Source: Branchiostoma floridae
Taxonomy: Eukaryota > Chordata > Leptocardii > Amphioxiformes > Branchiostomatidae
Direction: 5' to 3'
NCBI RefSeq assembly: GCF_000003815.2
Contig: NC_049982.1
Location: 31,098,407 to 31,162,406, forward strand
DNA length: 64,000 bases
In this document: positions 58,145-64,000 of the stretch, piece after piece
Numbering within the stretch: the first letter of the stretch is position 1
How the letters are laid out: each line of letters begins with the position of its first letter
The notes under the pieces: model-generated
Seen by the model: only the letters and a program-made list of their open reading frames with translations
Told to the model about the DNA's origin: nothing
The model's database searches: none
Position numbers and translations under genes: made by a program

Positions 58145-58683
58145 GGCCACAGCAAGTAAATTCTATGGATGACATCAGCGCGCGCATTAATTTTCGCCTG
58201 ATTTCAGAAAGAAAGAAATTTTTTTTTCTTCAGCAGGGTTGGTCAAACGATAAAGTACAAACATGAGCAAATATGTTGTGTTGTATCCTAATAATTGTAC
58301 TTGTAGAAGTGACACTTGCGAGGTACCCAGGACTGTAGTTGTAAAAATGAAACTTATTGGATATTTGTAAAAGTGACACCAATATGGAAGCCATGAGTGT
58401 GGTTACCAACTTTGTTGGTGATGCCGGTCTACCACACTAGTGTCACTTTTACCACACCAGTACATGTCTTGAATACAGGAATGAATGCCTTGTTGGCTCT
58501 GATACCATGTTTTGTCCATTTAATTCTTGTTACAACATTCATCACAACTTAATTTATGGTGTCTATTTTTGAAAATGTAGCCATCTTGTTTTTTTTTCAC
58601 CCATCTTGTTTTTTTTCGCCCTATCGCACTATTTTTGCAGTCTGCAGAGGATGTCATCCATAAAATTTACTTGCTGTGGCCTT
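58145..58683. mobile_element. Harbinger-like 'ggccacag' MITE, complete copy
   Basis: Left end 'ggccacagcaagtaaattct' + 'atggatgacatc'; right end 'gatgtcatccataaaattta' + 'cttgctgtggcc'. Flanked by TTA on both sides, a PIF/Harbinger-type duplication. The inside is non-coding ('acaccaatatggaagccatg'). Confidence 0.88.
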
Positions 58684-58798
58684 AGGAAGGTATGCTTTTG
58701 AAGTCCACCGAATGTTACACCTCATGTCTAAATGTACACTAAAAGTAGACGAAGGTTAGATCGACTTAAACCGCGGAAAGAAAAGGAGACAGCAGCCT

Positions 58799-58985
58799 TA
58801 GTCTCCAAGCAGACCCTACGGTGCCTTATAGATAATATCAAAGCTGGCAAAGGAGTATAGCCGGCCATAGGGAGATAGCCGACCAAAGGGAGTCAAACGA
58901 GCACCGGATCCGGAGTGCCGCTATACTAAGTCCCTTGCCAGCTTTGATACTATTTCTAAGGCACCGTAGGGTCTGCTTGGAGACT
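58799..58985. mobile_element. Palindromic hAT-like MITE, copy 3
   Basis: 'tagtctccaagcagacccta' to 'tagggtctgcttggagacta'. The flanks 'agcagcct' and '(a)gcagcct' are a target duplication that is single in the empty repeat units. Confidence 0.9.
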
Positions 58986-59089
58986 AGCAGCCTAGAGAAG
59001 GTGAGGACTGAGCACCGACACGCTGCTACTACGTGGATAATCAGACGATTTGCTTGGCTCCTACATTATGTCCTTACGATTTTTCCTCA

Positions 59090-59230
59090 CTTCGCTCAAG
59101 TGGAAATGAGTACCTAGCTTCTGTAAGGGATAGGGCGTTAAATAATTAAATAGAGGTCTTTGAGGAGCTGAGCCAAACCTCGAGCACGTAAAGAATTACC
59201 CACATAGTTGAACTTTCCCTGTGTGTGGGG
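59090..59230 (-). mobile_element. SINE fragment
   Basis: 'cttcgctcaagtggaaatga', 'ttgaggagctgagccaaacc' and 'cgagcacgtaaagaattacc' parallel the body of the 48318 SINE. Confidence 0.4.
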
Positions 59231-59291
59231 AGCAAATAAATCTGTACGGATATGCAACTTGTATAATCTTCAGTAGTACAAAGCTAGTGTG

Positions 59292-59528
59292 TTACCTTAT
59301 GTTACAGGAGGTGATCGAGATGTGTTCTTTTGAGCCTCTTCTGTACGATGTAGACCCTCTTGTAACATACCCGTGATGTTGTTGATAATCCGTTGAACTG
59401 CAATGTCTGGGAAGAAGTGGTCCTTCGTTAGGGAAGCAGGTGTCAGACGTCTTCATGAACCTGACATCCTCGTCTATGTCTAGAAGATCTAGTACTGCCT
59501 GTGGGTGTTCATAGATGCTTGTTGACAT
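59292..59528 (-). other. Coding-like fragment, unidentified
   Basis: The minus frame encodes MSTSIYEHPQAVLDLLDIDE then DVRFMKTSDTC..., and a neighbouring frame gives RIINNITGMLQEGLHRTEEA. The composition looks protein-like, and the change of frame suggests a decayed mobile-element gene. No family assigned. Confidence 0.3.
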
Positions 59529-59862
59529 ACCGCTGTGTTGTGGTCGCTAAGCTGGCGGCTGCCCGATGTATCAGTCTTGATATCCTGGCACGGTGTGGCT
59601 TTCTGACAGGGACAGAGTCTACAGATTTCTATCTTTCACTAAGGGTTAAGACAATCCCTTAAAGGCACAATATATTGGCCCGGTCTATCCCGCTGATATG
59701 CTGTTTTTGTCTTAAATGGGACTTCGACAACCCCGCACGAAACAAGTACGCCTAACTCCAAACCGACTCAATACTGGTAGATAAGTAATGACGGGATGGC
59801 TTCATCCTTGAAAAAAAGGGATTTTCTCATCTTATCATGTGGACCCAGCAGCCTGTTATTAA

Positions 59863-60831
59863 CCCTCAAACCCGACCTTTTTTCGCGACTAAAATGACCT
59901 AGTGGGGTCCAAACGGACCCCAAAATGTTTTGTTCACAATATCTCAGTACCATTTCTTATCGGCGATCATTGTATATACATTTCTTCGTCAATGTAAGAG
60001 GAAGATTTTGAGATGTTAAGGTGTTGCTAATTCCAACTCATTATCATGATTTATGCAAAAGTTCAGAAGGACCACGTTTTGCACTAAACCTATTCCGACC
60101 AGATAGAGAAATTTTGAGGCCCTCAGCAACATTCATATCGCATAACTCATGAACGGCTAGAGCTAAAGGTACGAAACTTGGTAATTTATCACAAAATATT
60201 GTTGGCAAAAGTTTCTGGTCAATAAAGTAAGTTTATGATTTTTGGGGGTTGCCATGGCAACCATATTCTAACAGGTATATTTTTGCCAAAATTTGACAAT
60301 TTCAATTTGAACAAGGTTTTCTTGGTAAACTACACCTGTTTTCTGACAACAATTAAATTCTATGAAATTCAATGTAATTTTCATGACTTAAAATATATAA
60401 TTCATGCTAAATCATGACGTCATTGTTCAAAATCCGAGATGGCCGCCCTGATTAGGCAAATGACGTCATAATGTCGTCACATTACATGTTGATGACACAA
60501 AAATTTTTGTGATGATTTAGGTTTACATTCTTATTATTAACTGAAAGTTTAGTAGTCATACTGTAAGTGGGTAAGGAGTTAGCCTCCAAAGTTTGTTTTA
60601 AAAACTGCACATTTTTGCTGTGGTCCGTTTGGACCCCAGAGGGACTGAACACAAACTTTCTTTATAATTTCCACATTATTGTACCAATCTTCGCGAAAAA
60701 TTAGGAGAAGGTATAAGACATATTGACCGACCAACTCACGGAAGGTTTTTTTCTTCAGAATAAAAATGTTCAAATGGCACTTCAAAATGTACGCATGGGG
60801 TCCAAATGGACCCCACTCGGGTGTTTGAGGG
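59863..60831. mobile_element. Nonautonomous piggyBac-like element
   Basis: Flanked by TTAA on both sides (59859-59862, 60832-60835), the obligate piggyBac target. Terminal repeats 'ccctcaaacccga' and 'tcgggtgtttgaggg' are inverted. The palindrome 'ggggtccaaacggacccc' or a near copy occurs three times, near 59905, 60620 and 60798, two of them just inside the ends. 969 bp, no transposase. Confidence 0.85.
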
Positions 60832-60969
60832 TTAATGCGGCGGGTCGGCAAGTCTACTCTGGAGTTCCGAAAGGGTCGTATTGGTATGAATATACATGTA
60901 GGGTTTCGTATCGGTACTATCGCACACATTTAGCTGTACCTGCTAACGTCAGTTATATCTGCTAATGAT

Positions 60970-61282
60970 ACCCTGTACATGTGTTATAGAAAAATTGATA
61001 AACTTTCCTTCCAACACTGAAATAACTGTAGGGACTCACCCCTAAAAATTTTCGGTCAATCTCCGTCGACTTGTTCACAGAATGAGTCTTTCTATCTCCA
61101 GCAGTATACGCTAGGAAGACACCACTTTTGCAGGAGGGGGTCATAAGTATCAGAAAGTCTATGTCACCCCCCGTCTCTGTTGAGTTTGGGCCAGTGCTCT
61201 AAGATTTAGAGGGGTAAGCCACTATAGTTATTTCAGTGTTGGAAGGAAAGTTTAGCAATTTTTCTATAATGTATTCTACAAA
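60970..61282. mobile_element. Inverted-repeat MITE (~313 bp)
   Basis: Arms of about 60 bp: 'tagaaaaattgataaacttt' + 'ccttccaacactgaaataac' at the left, 'gttatttcagtgttggaagg' + 'aaagtttagcaatttttcta' at the right. Confidence 0.88.
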
Positions 61283-61663
61283 CACAGATGAACTTTCATG
61301 CTAATACCTTGTGTTACTAAGTAAGTCAGGTCGAGGAACGAGGAACACATGTTCTTTAGTTGTGCCAGGTTGGAAAATAAATAGCAACATTAGTGATCAA
61401 GACAAATAGCAACATTAGTTATTTCAAAAACATGTATTACTGTAAATGCAGAAACTTTCACGGTGGTTTACTGTTCGCGGTTTTTGCGATGGGCACCTCA
61501 TTAAGGTTTAAGGAAGGAATTTGAAACCTCCTTGGTTTAAGACATGCTTTCCTATTTAGAAGCCAAGATCTATCCAAAGCATTTATCTTTTTAGGAAACG
61601 TCAACCTAGCAAATAGCCTCTTCTAAAAATTATTTAAATTATCATACTTTTATCATTTTGCAG

Positions 61664-61797
61664 ATGAAGTGAAAGAAACCGAACTTAATGCAACGTTGCA
61701 GAAGATTGAAGAATCTTTAGATGAAACCTTGGACGTTACCAGATCTCTTTGTGCGTACAACACAACGGACGGGATTTCCTCAACCATACAGCCGTAG
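61664..61797 (+). CDS. Orphan terminal exon
   Basis: A good acceptor (TATCATTTTGCAG) opens a phase-1 frame of 43 residues: DEVKETELNATLQKIEESLD then ETLDVTRSLC, ending ISSTIQP and TAG. The first half is an amphipathic, acidic helix. Followed by AT-rich DNA fit for a 3' UTR. No upstream exon was found in the 7 kb before it, so it may belong to a gene with a long intron. Confidence 0.5.
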
Positions 61798-61799
61798 GA

Positions 61800-62857
61800 C
61801 CTCCTCAAAACCCAACATATGATAAATATGTATCTATGTATATGTATGATATAATATGATAAAGATGTTAGTGATTTGTGCTAATTGATTGATTAAGATT
61901 ATGTGTAATTCGTTGTATTGTATGATAAGATATGTTTAATGATGTTATTGATCTACGCTAATCCATTTATCTATTCTTGGCGAAGGTAATAACTAAATAT
62001 AACTGATAAGATGTTTCATCAACTCAAATTTATAATCTGATGCTGAATTTAATAAATATTTACTCATATTTGAGAATATTTTGACGATAACTGATTAGAT
62101 TTGCTAAAAAAAGGAACTGGCAATTTTGAATCTTCAGAATGACAGAGACATATCAATTTCTATTCCTATGAAATATTACCAAAGAAAAACAGCAATTAAT
62201 GATGTCTTCTGTTTATTCAGTTCATTCAGACAAGACAGATCAGGATATATTTAAATTGCTACTGAAATAACAATTGTGAGTCTCACACAAACACACTTTA
62301 AGCTGACTTTAAGTTGGTGATATATGTAATAGGTTTTAACATGAAATTCAACATTACAATGGTCAATCATTCCGAATTATAGTTGGTTGAAAAGTTAAAA
62401 GTCCGACATCTAAGGTTTCTAAAAAGTCCATAACAAGGATAGCCACACAACAAATAAAGGGATTATAGAGTCAACCCCAAGTCACAAAGAGGGTTTTCAG
62501 ATTAATTTTACCATTATTGAACTTATCTATAGATGTTAGAAACATTCCAAAATAATTACTTTGATATTTAGACCAAAATATCTGTTATAGTATTTGGTTC
62601 TTTTACTGCTGGAACATGATCTAACAATTTGTATCATCGATCTAATAAATGATTTGTGTATTTTGCGCCCTTAAAATTAGCTGCTTATCTGGCTCTATTT
62701 TCTCATATTGTATACTTTAACAAAGTTTTGATTTTCAACCTGGATACGGGTTGTTCTTTTGTAGTGAGACATCTATGCATGGGACACAGACATAATCAAC
62801 TGTACTTTCCGGAGATTTGAGAATTGCTTTCTTCCCAAATTACTGATCCATTTAACG
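61800..62857. other. AT-rich, no gene seen
   Basis: Probable 3' flank of the exon above; nothing repeated was identified. Confidence 0.4.
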
Positions 62858-62864
62858 CTAGTTC

Positions 62865-63082
62865 ACATTTATCCGCGGGGCAGGGTAACCTATATTCGTA
62901 ATTTTCAATAACAGGTGCGTTTAGTGATAGCAAGTTAAATTGACGGACAGTGGTTTCAAACTGAAATATTGTAAAAATATCGCCGTTTGAAACAACCGAC
63001 CGCCGACTTCATTTCCCTAAATGCCCTGTTTTAAGAACAACGTATATAGGTTACCCCGCGGATAAAGGTGAGTCGGTGTTAC
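62865..63082. mobile_element. Inverted-repeat MITE with CCGCGGGG ends
   Basis: 'cacatttatccgcggggcag' + 'ggtaacctatat' at left mirrors 'atataggttaccccgcgg' + 'ataaaggtg' at right. An inner pair, 'gtttcaaact' and 'gtttgaaac', flanks the centre. Confidence 0.85.
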
Positions 63083-63569
63083 AAGAAAAAAAAACAACTT
63101 TTGTATAATATTCTTAGACCAAATGGTTTTTCTATGCTGGAACAGTTTAGTGATCACCACATAATAATATATTCAAATGTTTCTAACATGTTTGAATATG
63201 GTAAAAATATTTGAAAAGTCAAACAAATCTTTTAAAACAATTACATATCTCAGATTGTTACAAAGGTTTCAAAATTGTTACAGAAAAAGCCAACAAACGA
63301 ATACGCGGTAAATACCTTTCATAAGGGCATACGCCTAGTATCAACCATACACGCATTATTTTTGTAACGTGCACTACTTTCTAAAATATACACACTCTGC
63401 CAAACAATAATAAAACTCTCAGAATTCATATTCCAAGTGTTTATCATCTGAAGTTGGCCAAAAATTCTGTCAAAAATATGTGCCTTTTTAGAAAAGGGTT
63501 TGGCCTTTTGCATAGATGAATGAGTTTATTTTTTTATATCTTATCCACTTTTGACACTTCCTGCAGAGT

Positions 63570-63827
63570 TCACAGAACTAATAGCACAGCTACACCGCTG
63601 ATGGTGAGGCATGCAACAAAGCTGAGCACATTGTTTGCGTGTACAGGCATAGCAGCTGAGACGATTTCTGAAGTAGCCGGGATGTTGACGATGGAACCGG
63701 GTACGCGGTAGGAGCAGTAGTAGAGCTTGTGACTGTCGTCATCGCCATCATCATCTGGTGTCATGCCGGCCCTGTGTCCGTTACCTCTGTACACAATCCA
63801 TCCCTGACGAACATCCGCTCCGTCAAC
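63570..63827 (-). CDS. Last exon of a probable GPI-anchored protein (5' part outside window)
   Basis: Acceptor TTGTCTCTCTAG then an 85-residue phase-0 frame to TGA. It begins VDGADVRQGWIVYRGNGHRA, has an acidic DDDGDDD loop, one cysteine (YYCSYRVPG), then SAAMPVHANNVLSFVACLTI and a hydrophobic end. The small residues before a C-terminal hydrophobic run fit a GPI signal. The remaining exons should lie beyond 64000. Family not recognised. Confidence 0.55.
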   Translation of the reverse strand, partial: VDGADVRQGWIVYRGNGHRAGMTPDDDGDDDSHKLYYCSYRVPGSIVNIPATSEIVSAAMPVHANNVLSFVACLTISGVAVLLVL

Positions 63828-64000
63828 CTAGAGAGACAAGAAATAAAGGTCAACCTTTTCTTCATACAAACTATTCTTATAACAAAAAACAGATCTGCAG
63901 TTCCAGATACTAGCTGCTAGGGGGCCGAAAACTACGGAACCGCTCCTATACATCTAAAGCTAACTGCGACCAAAATATAAAGATCTCCATATTTCAAAGG

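Larger units (their letters stand above)
57240..59080. repeat. Two more units of the 34-kb tandem repeat, one split by insertions
   Basis: Unit 1 runs 57240-57860. Unit 2 starts near 57925 but is interrupted after 'cgccatctccatta' by the Harbinger-like MITE and after 'gagacagcagcct' by the hAT-like MITE, then resumes with 'agcagcctagagaagg'. Intact units at 34160 and 34780 give the empty-site sequence. Confidence 0.85.

Overview
The window looks like genomic DNA of an invertebrate deuterostome, most probably a lancelet (Branchiostoma). The reasons are short exons with GT-AG introns and mostly phase-1 boundaries, secreted multi-domain proteins (SRCR, WSC, hevein-like, ShK-like, Ly6/uPAR, FA-methyltransferase-type), and a very dense load of short inverted-repeat elements. 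This assignment is an inference; no species marker was searched. Genes are broken into small exons, so I built them by joining splice sites with matching reading phase. Long open frames are mostly uninformative here.

Layout. (1) 1-3870 is an ISL2EU-type DNA transposon: a DDE transposase on + (cut by the window edge) converges on a spliced SWIM/YqaJ nuclease gene on -. A ~150-bp minisatellite separates their 3' ends. A long palindrome (about 3930-4530) follows. (2) 5274-9969 (-) is a secreted protein: signal peptide, three 42-bp Gly/Pro mini-exons, two SRCR exons. (3) 13388-18334 (-) is a paralogue with nearly the same leader exon and upstream DNA, but its downstream exons encode two hevein-like domains and a WSC domain. 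(4) 20604-31655 (-) is a secreted FA-methyltransferase-type domain protein. Its ~10-kb last intron holds, on the other strand, a small secreted Cys-rich peptide gene (23018-23710) inside a segmental duplication whose second copy carries a truncated version (27370-27414). (5) 32-41.6 kb is intergenic: tandem repeats, an assembly gap (100 N) at the centre of a palindrome, and several small transposons. (6) 41822-54314 (+) is a six-exon gene for a predicted GPI-anchored ShK-like / Thr-rich linker / Ly6-uPAR protein, with a clear TATA promoter carrying three 43-bp CCAAT repeats. Its large first intron holds satellites, a dead zinc-finger gene, LINE and SINE fragments and a large inverted-repeat element. 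(7) 54.3-64 kb has repeats, a nonautonomous piggyBac-like element, an orphan terminal exon (61664-61797, +), and the last exon of a probable GPI-anchored protein (63570-63827, -) that enters from the right.

How the genes may work together. Nearly every host gene encodes a secreted or surface protein with adhesion, carbohydrate-binding or pattern-recognition modules. Two neighbours share promoter and leader but carry different recognition modules. This suggests a small extracellular-recognition locus built by local duplication and exon exchange. That is an inference from domains and layout, not a demonstrated function.
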